A stretch of 34,151 bases of DNA from Bacteroidetes bacterium HGW-Bacteroidetes-3 (GTDB lineage: Bacteria; Bacteroidota; Bacteroidia; Flavobacteriales; Flavobacteriaceae): positions 1-34,151 of the forward strand of contig PHDE01000012.1 in NCBI GenBank assembly GCA_002842505.1, in the 5' to 3' direction. The notes under the pieces are model-generated. The model was not told the DNA's origin and made no database searches. It worked only from the letters and a program-made list of their open reading frames with translations. A program made the position numbers and the translations under genes. Shown here one piece after another: positions 17,974 through 27,121 of this stretch (its first letter is position 1; each line of letters begins with the position of its first letter).

Positions 17974-19641
17974 TTAATTTTTAATTTCTAATAAAACTAT
18001 CGAAAATGGCGTATTTAAACTTACCATTCTGTTTTTAACAATCACTTCTGTATTGGAATAAGCATCAACCAAAACAGCATTTTCCACAAATACATCACCA
18101 ATATTTAGCTGTTTTTCGCCTTTGCTTAAATCCAAGCCAACAACTACGGCATCCTTAAAATCTCCTTTTAAATAGGTTCTTTGAAAAACATAAGGTTGTT
18201 TGCTTATCATTTTATGGATTCCTGCACCAACAGCAAGATGGTTATTTCTAAATTTACCCAATTTTTGCCAATGCGTCAAAATTTCTTTGGTTTGTAACCT
18301 ATTTGCAATTTCGTCCCAATTCATATTGGAACGCAAAGTAGCATCACCAGTGGCACCTTCAATAGTCAGTGAACGGGCAGATTCATCACCATAATAAACT
18401 TGAGAAGTTCCAGGGCACAATAATAATTTGGTGGCAGATTCAAAAGATTTCTTTCTTTCTTTGTCGAAAGGATCACCATCATCGTGTGAACTGATATAAT
18501 TTAAAACACCAAATCCTTTTAAATCATTTTGCAAAATGGAATCATATTTTGAAAAAAGCGCTTCATAAGAATTAAGTTGGGCAGCATTCCATTTGAATTC
18601 AAAATTGATCAAACTGTTAAAACCATTCTTAAAATAATTAACCTTTTTGTCGCCAAAGTCAAAAAGTTGCCCATTGGAGATGCTGTAATTATAAACCTCT
18701 CCAACCAAATAAAAATTAGTTGAATCTAATACTTTAGCGGGATTATTTTTTTTCCATTGATTAAAAGCATAATCACATTCATTTTTAAATTCGCCCCAAA
18801 CATTTTCTTCCATATGCTTAACGGTATCGGCACGATAACCATCAATGCCAAATTCTGTGATATAATCCGTCAGCCATTTAATAATGTAATATTTTGGTGC
18901 TCTAGGGTACCCGGTTCTTTTAAAAAAATCGTCCAATTCCTTCATCTCCTGGTCGTATCTTCCCTCCGCTTTCCATTTTTCAGCCAAATGTTTCGGAATT
19001 TCAACATTTTCTTCACTTTCAGTTTTAATATCAGGAAGATTTTTAACCAAAGTACAGGCTGTGGTAGATTCGTAGGTTTGATAATCACATTGCGGACCGG
19101 TTCTAACCCAATCTTCAGGCCAAACCTTGTCAAGATTTGTTACAGGACCGGTATGATTAATTACGGCATCTAACACAATTCTAATCCCGTTTTTATGTGC
19201 AACTTCAACTAAATTCCTCAACGCTTCCTCAGACCCAAAATTAGGATCTAATGTGGTCCAATCTTTTGTCCAATATCCATGATAGGCAAAAGTTAACCCG
19301 GTTCCTTCATCAACAGAACCATGAATTTGTTCAACAATTGGTGTTAACCAAATTGCATTAATACCTAAATTATTAAAATAACCCTCTTCAATTTTTTGGG
19401 TAATTCCTTTAATATCGCCACCTTCAAATCCTCTTAATTTAGCACCCACACGAGTTCTACTGAAGTTCAAGTCATTTGAAACATCACCATTATTAAATCT
19501 GTCTGTTAACAAAAAATAAATGTTTGCACCTTCCCATAGAAATGGTTTTTCAGTATTGTTTATTGTCAAAATTTTATCTTGTTTTTTATTAGAACAACTT
19601 ATTGAAACAATCAATAATAGAATGAATAAATATTTTTTCAT
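17974..19641 (-). CDS. GH13 alpha-amylase lipoprotein
   Basis: A 555-residue GH13 enzyme with a lipoprotein signal (MKKYLFILLLIVSISC, Cys16). GH13 regions are DAVINH (158-163), GYRADTVKH with nucleophile Asp272, VGEVY with acid/base Glu315, and ISSHDDGD with Asp387. It opens with NIYFLLTDRFNNGDVSND and GFEGGDIKGI, typical of calcium-bearing alpha-amylases, and has a long insert before the nucleophile (about 165-250) with Cys185 and Cys196 that could form a disulfide. Residues after the lipid Cys are SNKKQDK, a charged stretch that could act as a surface-export signal, making this the best SusG-like candidate; that is inference. Its start overlaps the GH31 stop by one base. Confidence 0.92.
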   Translation of the reverse strand: MKKYLFILLLIVSISCSNKKQDKILTINNTEKPFLWEGANIYFLLTDRFNNGDVSNDLNFSRTRVGAKLRGFEGGDIKGITQKIEEGYFNNLGINAIWLTPIVEQIHGSVDEGTGLTFAYHGYWTKDWTTLDPNFGSEEALRNLVEVAHKNGIRIVLDAVINHTGPVTNLDKVWPEDWVRTGPQCDYQTYESTTACTLVKNLPDIKTESEENVEIPKHLAEKWKAEGRYDQEMKELDDFFKRTGYPRAPKYYIIKWLTDYITEFGIDGYRADTVKHMEENVWGEFKNECDYAFNQWKKNNPAKVLDSTNFYLVGEVYNYSISNGQLFDFGDKKVNYFKNGFNSLINFEFKWNAAQLNSYEALFSKYDSILQNDLKGFGVLNYISSHDDGDPFDKERKKSFESATKLLLCPGTSQVYYGDESARSLTIEGATGDATLRSNMNWDEIANRLQTKEILTHWQKLGKFRNNHLAVGAGIHKMISKQPYVFQRTYLKGDFKDAVVVGLDLSKGEKQLNIGDVFVENAVLVDAYSNTEVIVKNRMVSLNTPFSIVLLEIKN

Positions 19642-22019
19642 TAATGAGTTAATTTAATTTTTATCTTTTTTACCGAAGGATTATTTAATAAAACAGAAAT
19701 TAATAAAGTCTGATTATTTTCATCCCAAGTAAAAATATTGCCTGATACTTTTTTTGGCTTTTTTGAAATATTATGAATTAGTAAGTTAATCATTTTTTTA
19801 GAAAATTGATAATTTTTACCAATTTTTGATTCAATTTCTATTACTAATTGATTGTTCTTGTATTCGCTTTCAAAATTCAAAATCTCATACATTCCTTTTT
19901 CAAAAGCATTTGGCGTTTCGCCGTCATCATTATACAAATGTCCTTCGCTTTCTTTAACGCTTTCATCGAAATAAAAATGCAAATTGAAGGATTTTAAATG
20001 GTACAAACTTGTATTTTGAACGACTTGAATTCTCGGAATAAAAGCGCCGCCGCGAACATAAACCGGAATGCTTTCTTCCTTTAAAGAAATCGATTTTGTT
20101 TGTCCGCCCCCAACTTTTTCATCGGTATAAAAATTAAACCAATTTGAGTTTTCAGGGAAATAAACAGCCTGCTCATTTAAACCTGATTGTACCACCGGAC
20201 TCACCAAAAAACTGTCGCCCCACAAATAAGTTTTGTCATTGGTGAAAGCGTTTGCATTGACATCTTCAAAAAATAACGGTCGCATTAAAGGCGTTCCATT
20301 TTGGTTGTTGTCAAAAGCCAACGTATAATTATAAGGCAACAAACTGTAACGCAATTCAATCGATTTCTTTGCCAATGCCTTTGTTTTTGGGTCCCTGAAA
20401 ACAGGTTCAGAAGGAACGTCTTCTTGTGCGTGCGCACGATAAATAGGCTGAAAAACACCGTATTGCAACCAGCGCGTATACAATTCATCATCTAAATTGG
20501 CACCGGCAAATCCACCCAAATCGGAATGCATAAATGCCATTCCTTGCATTCCCATTTGTAGGGCAATTTCGGGTTGTGACTGCAATCCGCCCCAACTTCT
20601 GCTCACGTCTCCCGACCAAGGAATCATTCCGTAATGCTGGGAACCGGAATATCCGGCGCGCATTAAAATAAACGGGCGTTGGTTTGGGAATTCTTTTTCA
20701 TAGCCTTCAAAAACAAGTTTCGCCCAATTGTGGCCGTAAATATTGTGAACCTCATCTGCAGAGCCTGTTGCGTGTTGCAAATCGGATGGATGCACTTCTG
20801 GCTCGCCCAAATCTCCCCACCAGCCTGCAACGCCATAATCGGCAAATTTTTTGTAAACTTGCCAAAACCATTCTTTTCCTTCAGGTTTAAAAATGTCTAT
20901 AATTCCTGTGTTTCCGAAGTAAAAATCATAAGCATAAGGCTTGCCTTCTTTGGTTTTTCCCAAAATATCCTTTTCAACAGCTTCGGCCCATTTGCCGGAA
21001 GTGGTCAACACAAAAGGTTCTGTAATTAAAATAGTTTTTACGCCTTTTCCCTTTAAATCGGCAATCATTTTCTTCGGATCAGGAAACGAATCTTTTAAAA
21101 ACTCGAAATTTCCCATCGTGCCTTTTAGTTCTTTTCCAAACCAATATAAATCTATAATAACAGCATCAACCGGAATTTTTTCTTCCAAGAATTTATCAAT
21201 GGTGCTGATGGTTTCTTGTTGCGAATGGTAACCAAATCGGCTTGAGAAATTTCCCAAAGCCCAACGCGGAATCATCGGTTGTTTGCCAGTTAAACTGGTG
21301 TATTGGTTGATTAAATCTTTCCAATTATCACCTGCAACCACCTGATAAGTTTTTCTGCCGGAAATAGTTTCGTATTGCAAAGAATTGTCCTTTTTACTGT
21401 CCAAATCCAAATAACCGACGGGCGCATTGTCGAAATGCACCGCATATAAATTGGAAGAATACACCAAAGGCATCGTGAAATTCATCAATTCCGAACGAGT
21501 TTCGTAGCCGTAATGTGCTCGGTTATACAATTGCAACCGGTTTCCGCGTCGGTTCATTCCCAAAGCGCGGGCGCCGCCGCCGTATAAAATTTCATTGTTC
21601 GTTAAATTGAAATCCAATGTTTCATATTCTTCGGTTTTAACGTAGCCTTTTCTTTCAGAAATTAATGGTTTATTCTTATAAAAATATAAAATCTGGAATG
21701 GATTTTTAATGATTTCAACACTTATTCCTGAAGATTTTAGCTGAATTAAATTTTCACTTTCAGTCACTTTGAAAGTTACATTTTCAGGTTCTAAAACCAC
21801 CGCGTGGGAATTTGGATTGTAAACTTCCCCGTTTGGAATAAAGGAAGTTTCGACAATTTTTATTGAATAGGGTTTTATTTGAAAAATGCCATCATTGGTT
21901 TTTATTTCAATAATTGCATTTTTTTGATTCAGGGAAACAAATTTTCTGTTGGCGTTCTGTGCATTTAAAAATGAACTTCCTGCAAGAAGAAAAAGTAGAA
22001 AAATTTTAGCTAACTTCAT
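19641..22019 (-). CDS. GH31 alpha-glucosidase or alpha-transglucosylase
   Basis: A 792-residue GH31 enzyme with a Sec signal peptide (IFLLFLLAGSSFLNA, then Q), so periplasmic or secreted. It has an N-terminal beta-sandwich with NNEILYGGGARALGMNRRG, a (beta/alpha)8 barrel starting at PRWALGNFSSRFGY, nucleophile Asp403 in WWGDLGEPEVHP, acid/base Asp471 in IPWSGDVSRSW, and SDLGGF at 499-504. C-terminal beta domains (DUF5110-like) include VRGGAFIPRI and YNDDGETPNAFEKG. No type IX sorting domain is visible. The DLGEPE variant of the nucleophile motif occurs in Bacteroidota enzymes often named oligosaccharide 4-alpha-D-glucosyltransferase, so disproportionation of maltodextrins is as possible as hydrolysis. 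A 253-nt gap precedes it, and it overlaps the next gene by one base. Confidence 0.9.
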   Translation of the reverse strand: MKLAKIFLLFLLAGSSFLNAQNANRKFVSLNQKNAIIEIKTNDGIFQIKPYSIKIVETSFIPNGEVYNPNSHAVVLEPENVTFKVTESENLIQLKSSGISVEIIKNPFQILYFYKNKPLISERKGYVKTEEYETLDFNLTNNEILYGGGARALGMNRRGNRLQLYNRAHYGYETRSELMNFTMPLVYSSNLYAVHFDNAPVGYLDLDSKKDNSLQYETISGRKTYQVVAGDNWKDLINQYTSLTGKQPMIPRWALGNFSSRFGYHSQQETISTIDKFLEEKIPVDAVIIDLYWFGKELKGTMGNFEFLKDSFPDPKKMIADLKGKGVKTILITEPFVLTTSGKWAEAVEKDILGKTKEGKPYAYDFYFGNTGIIDIFKPEGKEWFWQVYKKFADYGVAGWWGDLGEPEVHPSDLQHATGSADEVHNIYGHNWAKLVFEGYEKEFPNQRPFILMRAGYSGSQHYGMIPWSGDVSRSWGGLQSQPEIALQMGMQGMAFMHSDLGGFAGANLDDELYTRWLQYGVFQPIYRAHAQEDVPSEPVFRDPKTKALAKKSIELRYSLLPYNYTLAFDNNQNGTPLMRPLFFEDVNANAFTNDKTYLWGDSFLVSPVVQSGLNEQAVYFPENSNWFNFYTDEKVGGGQTKSISLKEESIPVYVRGGAFIPRIQVVQNTSLYHLKSFNLHFYFDESVKESEGHLYNDDGETPNAFEKGMYEILNFESEYKNNQLVIEIESKIGKNYQFSKKMINLLIHNISKKPKKVSGNIFTWDENNQTLLISVLLNNPSVKKIKIKLTH

Positions 22020-22117
22020 TTAGTTTTTATTAAATAATGGTGTCCTAATTAAAATTTGTAACCAATCGGTCTTTTGTCAGGTCGTCTATATAACCATCAG
22101 ATTGTTGATTCTTTTTA

Positions 22118-22153
22118 ACGCAAGGTTCGCAAAGAATTACGCAAAGTTCGCAA
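22118..22153. repeat. Paired CGCAA-type repeat in the operon's internal gap
   Basis: Two 15-nt copies, ACGCAAGGTTCGCAA (22118-22132) and ACGCAAAGTTCGCAA (22139-22153), match at 14 of 15 positions and start 21 nt apart. CGCAA therefore recurs at steps of 9, 12 and 9 nt. It lies in the 253-nt gap (22020-22272) between the SusA-like gene and the GH31 gene, where I see no gene and no strong terminator. Confidence 0.65.
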
Positions 22154-22272
22154 TTTTGTTTACTTTGCTGTTGATTTTTAGCTGTTATGGACTTGGCTTA
22201 TTTTCAACGGCTTTCTTGCGACAAATTTAAACTACTGATATTTTATATCTTACAATTGTCAATTAGTTCAGT

Positions 22273-24135
22273 TTATAATTTTGTTGTTAAAACAATAACA
22301 CCTTTTGAACCTATTTCTAAAGTGTTTTCAAAGATAAATGCTTCTTCAGAGATGATGTTTTTAACTTGTTTTCCATTTAATCCCACTTCTTCAAACCTGT
22401 TTAAATTTAATGAAATCGGCTTTTCATTTTTGTTCAAAATCACCGTCGCTATTTCGTCATTTTTAATTCTGAAAAGTACATAAACGCCATTTTCAGGCGC
22501 AAAATGAATTGTTTTTCCTGAATGGATGGCCTCGCTGTTTTTACGATAATTCAACACTTTTTTCAGAAATAATTGCATTTCTGCTTGGTCGGCGGTTAAG
22601 TTTTCACCTGTAAAACCATTTACTTTATCATCCTTCCAACCACCAGGAAAATCGGTTCTAATCAATCCGTGATCGCCTGGTTTCGCACTGTTTTGCATTA
22701 AAATTTCGGTTCCATAATACAATTGCGTAATTCTTGGCAATGCAAGCATATAACCTAACGCCATTTTGGTATTTACCACATTTTCTTTTAATTGGGTGAA
22801 AATTCGGTCCATATCGTGATTGTCCGGGAAAATCATTATTTTGCTCGGATTGGCATAAGAAAAATCGTTTGCCAAACCTTCATACATTTTTACAAAACCT
22901 TTGTCCCAGCTTTCTGTTTCAGTCAAGGCATCAACAATGGCTTTTTGCATCGGGAAATCCATCGTTGAAGATAAATTGGAAACATAACCGTCCTTGTTTT
23001 TTTGGCCTTGCTGCCAGTAACCAACCAAAAGCGGATTTAAGCTCCATTCTTCGCCAACAATACTGAAATTCGGATATTCATTTATAATGGCTCCTGCCCA
23101 ATCACTCATAAATTGTTTGTTCGGGTACGGATAAGTATCTTGACGAATACCACCCAAATCGAGGGTTTCTATCCACCAAATACTGTTTTGAATCAGGTAT
23201 GTTGCCAGCAAAGGATTTCGTTGGTTTAAATCGGGCATGGAAGAAACAAACCAGCCTTCGCTCATTAAATCTCTGTCTTTTATGGAAGCATAAGCATCCT
23301 GATTTGTGGTTCTTCTATGATTGGTGACCACGATGTTATTTTTTAAATATTCATCCTGATAGTTCACCCAATCATTGGCCGGCAAATCTTTCATCCACCA
23401 ATGTTCGAGTCCTATATGGTTTGCAACCTGATCCATTATCAGTTTAATTCCTTTGTTTTTAGCGCTTTTCGACAATTCAACATATTCTTCCATCGTTCCA
23501 AAACGCGGATCAACTTGGTAAAAATCGGTCATCGCATACCCGTGATACGAAGCATTTTTCATATCATTGGTCAGTACCGGCGTTGGCCAAATAGCCGTGA
23601 ATCCCATCTCATTTATATAATCCAAATGATTGGTGATTCCTTTGATATCGCCGCCGTGGCGTCCATAATCATCTTTTCTGTTGATGGTTTTTTCGTTCAT
23701 CGTTTTTACCACATCATTGGTAACATCACTATTAGCAAAACGATCGGGCGTGATTAAATAAATAACATCCGAGCTGTTGAAACCTTCCCTTAATTTTGAA
23801 TCTTTGTTCCTTTCTTTTAATTCATAGGAAACAGAAAAATTGTTTCTTTTCCCTTTTTTTGAAAAGTTGATGTTGAATTTTCCTGAAACCGCTTTGGACA
23901 AATCTAAATTCAGAAACAAATAATTGCTGTTCTCTGTTTTCTTGATGGCTAAAATCTGAATTTTTTCGTCATCAACAGAAGGCGTAAACTGCGAAATGTC
24001 TTTACCGTAAATCAACAATTCCAACTGATTTTGATTCATTCCAACGTACCAAAACGGCGGTTCAATTCTATCTATTTTTTGGGCATATAATGAACTGCCT
24101 AAAATGAAAAGCATTAGGAAACAAAGATTTTTCAT
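22273..24135 (-). CDS. susA: GH13 neopullulanase/cyclomaltodextrinase (SusA-like)
   Basis: A 620-residue GH13 enzyme with a Sec signal (MKNLCFLMLFILGSSLYA, then Q), expected in the periplasm. Residues 19-105 form the N-terminal cyclomaltodextrinase beta-domain (RIEPPFWYVGMNQNQLELLIYG) that marks neopullulanases and cyclomaltodextrinases such as SusA. Catalytic regions are DQVANH (235-240), GIRQDTYPY with nucleophile Asp333, IVGEEW with acid/base Glu362, and FPDNHDMDR with Asp441. YGRHGGDIKGITNHLDYI starts the barrel. It would cut imported maltodextrins and cyclic dextrins to short sugars. It follows the maltose phosphorylase gene by 17 nt on the same strand. Confidence 0.93.
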   Translation of the reverse strand: MKNLCFLMLFILGSSLYAQKIDRIEPPFWYVGMNQNQLELLIYGKDISQFTPSVDDEKIQILAIKKTENSNYLFLNLDLSKAVSGKFNINFSKKGKRNNFSVSYELKERNKDSKLREGFNSSDVIYLITPDRFANSDVTNDVVKTMNEKTINRKDDYGRHGGDIKGITNHLDYINEMGFTAIWPTPVLTNDMKNASYHGYAMTDFYQVDPRFGTMEEYVELSKSAKNKGIKLIMDQVANHIGLEHWWMKDLPANDWVNYQDEYLKNNIVVTNHRRTTNQDAYASIKDRDLMSEGWFVSSMPDLNQRNPLLATYLIQNSIWWIETLDLGGIRQDTYPYPNKQFMSDWAGAIINEYPNFSIVGEEWSLNPLLVGYWQQGQKNKDGYVSNLSSTMDFPMQKAIVDALTETESWDKGFVKMYEGLANDFSYANPSKIMIFPDNHDMDRIFTQLKENVVNTKMALGYMLALPRITQLYYGTEILMQNSAKPGDHGLIRTDFPGGWKDDKVNGFTGENLTADQAEMQLFLKKVLNYRKNSEAIHSGKTIHFAPENGVYVLFRIKNDEIATVILNKNEKPISLNLNRFEEVGLNGKQVKNIISEEAFIFENTLEIGSKGVIVLTTKL

Positions 24136-24152
24136 AAGTCGTTATTTAAGAA

Positions 24153-26459
24153 TTATACAGTAACCAAGTGATTCGACGGAATTAAAACTTCTTTGGAATT
24201 AATTCTCATTTTAATTTCATTTTCCGATTCATTAAAGAATCTGCATTCGGTCTGACTTTTATATACCTTGACAATATTTCCCCTGAAATTAATGGTAAAC
24301 GAATACGATTTCCATTCTTCAGGAATTTGCGGATTGAAGCTTAACACACCATCTTCCCAAACGCGCATACCGCCAAATCCCTGAACAATGGACATCCAAG
24401 TTCCTGCCATACTGGTAATGTGGCAACCTTCGTGAACTTCGTGGTTGTAATCGTCTAAATCCAAACGGGAAGTCCGCACATATTGCTCATAAGCTTTTGG
24501 CATTCTGTCTATGGAAGCCGCCAAAATGGAGTGAACACAAGGCGACAATGAAGATTCATGAACCGTTAATGGCTCATAAAAATCGAAATGATGTTCTAAA
24601 TCTTTCTTGGGGAATTTATTTTCAAAAAAGAACATACATTGTAAAACATCGGCTTGTTTGATATAACAAGAGCGCAAAATGCGATCCCAAGACCATTTTT
24701 GGTTGATGGGTCTTTCGAAAGTTGACAATTCAGCCACCGGAATTAATTCCTTGTCCAAAAATCCGTCCTGTTGCAAATAAACATTGTGTTCCAAACTAAA
24801 AGGAAAATACATGTTTTCAGCAACCTGCAACCATTTTTTAGTTTCTTCATCAGTTAATTTGGTTTTGCCCATCACGCGCGCAAAATCTTCAGGATATTCA
24901 TTTTCTACCCTATTTAAACATTCTGCTGCATATTGAATGCACCATTTTGCCAAATAATTGGTGTAAAAATTGTTGTTAACGTTGTTTTCGTATTCGTTCG
25001 GACCCGTAACGCCTAAAATGACATATTGATTTTTTGCTTCAGAAAAATTGGCGCGCTGGTGCCAAAAACGTGCAACGGCAATCATTACTTCCAGTCCAAA
25101 TTTTGGAACATACTCAAAATCCTGCGTAAAATTTACATAATTGTAAATTCCGTAAATCATTGCGCCGTTTCTGTGGATTTCCTCAAAAGTAATTTCCCAT
25201 TCATTGTGGCATTCTTCGCCGTTCATCGTCACCATCGGATACAAAGCCGCTCCGTTTTTAAATCCGAGTTTTTGCGCATTTTCAATGGCTTTATCCAACT
25301 GATTGTAGCGATACAGCAATAAATTTTTGGCAACGCTGGCATCTTTTGTCGCCATATAAAAAGGAATGCAATACGCTTCTGTGTCCCAATAAGTGCTTCC
25401 GCCATATTTTTCGCCGGTAAAACCTTTCGGGCCAATATTTAGCCTTGCATCAGTTCCCAAATAGGTTTGGTTCAACTGAAAAATATTGAATCTTATGCCT
25501 TGTTGCGCTTTTACGTCACCTTCAATAACAATGTCGGCCGTATGCCAAATAGTTGCCCAAGATTTTTTCTGGCTGTCCAAAAGTTGTGAAAATCCTAAAT
25601 TATAAGCTTGTTTAACATTATTAAAAGCAGCCTCAATCAATTCCTCTTTTGCGCAATTTAAAGAACTTACGCAGCTCCCATATTTGTAAATTGTGGCAGT
25701 ATCGCCTTTTGAAACAGCTAACTTATACATGTAATGCAACGATTTTTCTTCAGCTTTGGTTTGTTGTGAAACCTCAACTTTTTGATTGTTTAAAGCAAAA
25801 GAAATTTCCATCGCGGTTGCCACGTGAAATTCGGTTTTTAAAGTTTTTGAAAGAATGCAACCGTTATTTTTGCCGTTGACAATTTTTAGAATTTCCCAAA
25901 AATATTCATCGTAATTGGAATCTTCATTGACGATTCCTGCATCTATATAAGGTGAAAAAGTAATTTCCCCTGAAAAATTTATTGCTTTTACGGCATATTC
26001 AATAGCGCCTGTTTCATTGTATTCCAAACTGATAAAACGCTTTGTCGCAACTTCAATTTCTTCGCCGGTTTCAAGAATTGCGTTAAAAGAACGGCCCAAC
26101 CAGCCTTCTTTCATATTCAATTCCCTTCTGAAATTTGAAACTTCACAAGTATTTAAATCCAGTTGTGTTTCATTGATTTGAATTTCAATGCCAATCCAAT
26201 TTGGCGCATTCAATACTTTGGCAAAATACTCGGGATAGCCATTTTTCCACCAGCCAACTCTCGTTTTATCGGGATAATAAATACCGCCGATATAACTTCC
26301 CTGAAAGGTTTTTCCTGTATAATTTTCTTCAAAATTGGCACGTTGTCCCATGGATCCATTTCCAATACTGAACAAACTTTCTGAAGCTTCAACATTTGCG
26401 GGATCAAAGCCCTCTTCTACAATTGACCATTCGTAAGGCTTAATATAATCTTTGTTCAT
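24153..26459 (-). CDS. GH65 maltose phosphorylase
   Basis: Splits maltose with phosphate into glucose and beta-D-glucose-1-phosphate, with inversion, in the cytoplasm (no signal peptide). The 768 residues match the family. Features are SLFSIGNGSMGQR near the start, YWDTEAYCIPFY (357-368), GEECHNEWEITFEEIHRNG (the loop that marks maltose over trehalose or kojibiose phosphorylases), and GVTGPNEYENNVNNN with the general acid Glu489. Phosphate-site residues include Lys601 in IKQADV, Ser636-Ser637 in HESSLSP and the SMAGTW segment near 683. It starts 5 nt after the pgmB stop, and the next gene makes its product usable. Specificity is inferred from the loop and context. Confidence 0.93.
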   Translation of the reverse strand: MNKDYIKPYEWSIVEEGFDPANVEASESLFSIGNGSMGQRANFEENYTGKTFQGSYIGGIYYPDKTRVGWWKNGYPEYFAKVLNAPNWIGIEIQINETQLDLNTCEVSNFRRELNMKEGWLGRSFNAILETGEEIEVATKRFISLEYNETGAIEYAVKAINFSGEITFSPYIDAGIVNEDSNYDEYFWEILKIVNGKNNGCILSKTLKTEFHVATAMEISFALNNQKVEVSQQTKAEEKSLHYMYKLAVSKGDTATIYKYGSCVSSLNCAKEELIEAAFNNVKQAYNLGFSQLLDSQKKSWATIWHTADIVIEGDVKAQQGIRFNIFQLNQTYLGTDARLNIGPKGFTGEKYGGSTYWDTEAYCIPFYMATKDASVAKNLLLYRYNQLDKAIENAQKLGFKNGAALYPMVTMNGEECHNEWEITFEEIHRNGAMIYGIYNYVNFTQDFEYVPKFGLEVMIAVARFWHQRANFSEAKNQYVILGVTGPNEYENNVNNNFYTNYLAKWCIQYAAECLNRVENEYPEDFARVMGKTKLTDEETKKWLQVAENMYFPFSLEHNVYLQQDGFLDKELIPVAELSTFERPINQKWSWDRILRSCYIKQADVLQCMFFFENKFPKKDLEHHFDFYEPLTVHESSLSPCVHSILAASIDRMPKAYEQYVRTSRLDLDDYNHEVHEGCHITSMAGTWMSIVQGFGGMRVWEDGVLSFNPQIPEEWKSYSFTINFRGNIVKVYKSQTECRFFNESENEIKMRINSKEVLIPSNHLVTV

Positions 26460-26464
26460 TTTCT

Positions 26465-27121
26465 TTAAATCATTAGATTTTTTAAAAAATCGGGCGTCAT
26501 GGCTGTCAAATCTTTAAAAACATAATCTGCTTCATTCAACACATTTTCATCTCCAATTCCTATACTGATCATTTTTGCGGCATTAGCTGCCTGTATTCCT
26601 GCAATGGCATCTTCAACAACCACGCAATTTTCTGGATTCATCCCTAATTTTTTGGCGCCGATTAAAAATACTTCGGGATCGGGTTTTGCTTTAGAAACAT
26701 CATTCCCGTCAACAATGGCGGTAAACCTGTTCAAAAGTCCAACTTTCTCCAAAATTAACGGTGCGTTTTTACTGGCTGAACCCAAAGCGTATTTTAGGTC
26801 GTTCAACTCTAAAAAATTCAACAAATCATTTACGCCGGGCAAAATTTCTTCGGAAGTCATTTTATTGACATATTCCAAATATTCTTTATTTTTTTGAAGC
26901 AACAACACTTGCTTTTTTTCTTCGGATAAATTTACTTTCCCGATAGACAATAAAATTTCGAGTGATTTAATTCGGCTCACGCCTTTCAAAAGTTCATTTT
27001 GTTCCTCGGTAAATTCAAAACCCAAAGTGTTCGCTAAATTTCTCCAGGCTAAAAAGTGATACTTTGCCGTATCTACAATTACGCCGTCTAAATCAAATAT
27101 GAATGCGATTTCTTTTTTCAT
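26465..27121 (-). CDS. pgmB: Beta-phosphoglucomutase
   Basis: Converts beta-glucose-1-phosphate to glucose-6-phosphate. This HAD-superfamily enzyme of 218 residues has nucleophile Asp10 and acid/base Asp12 in IFDLDGVIVDTAKYH. The cap domain carries GVSRIKSLEILL, the motif II region is YALGSASKNAP, the motif III lysine lies in VSKAKPDPEVF, and the motif IV acids are in VVEDAIAGIQAA. It sits directly between the sugar transporter (one-base overlap) and maltose phosphorylase (5-nt gap), the standard pairing because the phosphorylase makes only the beta anomer. Its presence is strong support for the phosphorolytic maltose route. Confidence 0.96.
   Translation of the reverse strand: MKKEIAFIFDLDGVIVDTAKYHFLAWRNLANTLGFEFTEEQNELLKGVSRIKSLEILLSIGKVNLSEEKKQVLLLQKNKEYLEYVNKMTSEEILPGVNDLLNFLELNDLKYALGSASKNAPLILEKVGLLNRFTAIVDGNDVSKAKPDPEVFLIGAKKLGMNPENCVVVEDAIAGIQAANAAKMISIGIGDENVLNEADYVFKDLTAMTPDFLKNLMI

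Noticed and set aside
22187-22483. 98-codon plus-strand frame at the end of the SusA-like gene
   Set aside because: Most of it is antisense to a well-supported GH13 gene, and the rest lies in the repeat-bearing gap; the composition is low-complexity hydrophobic.
15838-24135. Type IX secretion C-terminal domains on the glycoside hydrolases
   Set aside because: The C-termini of the GH97, GH31 and GH13 proteins end in their normal beta domains; no extra sorting domain of about 80-100 residues is present.
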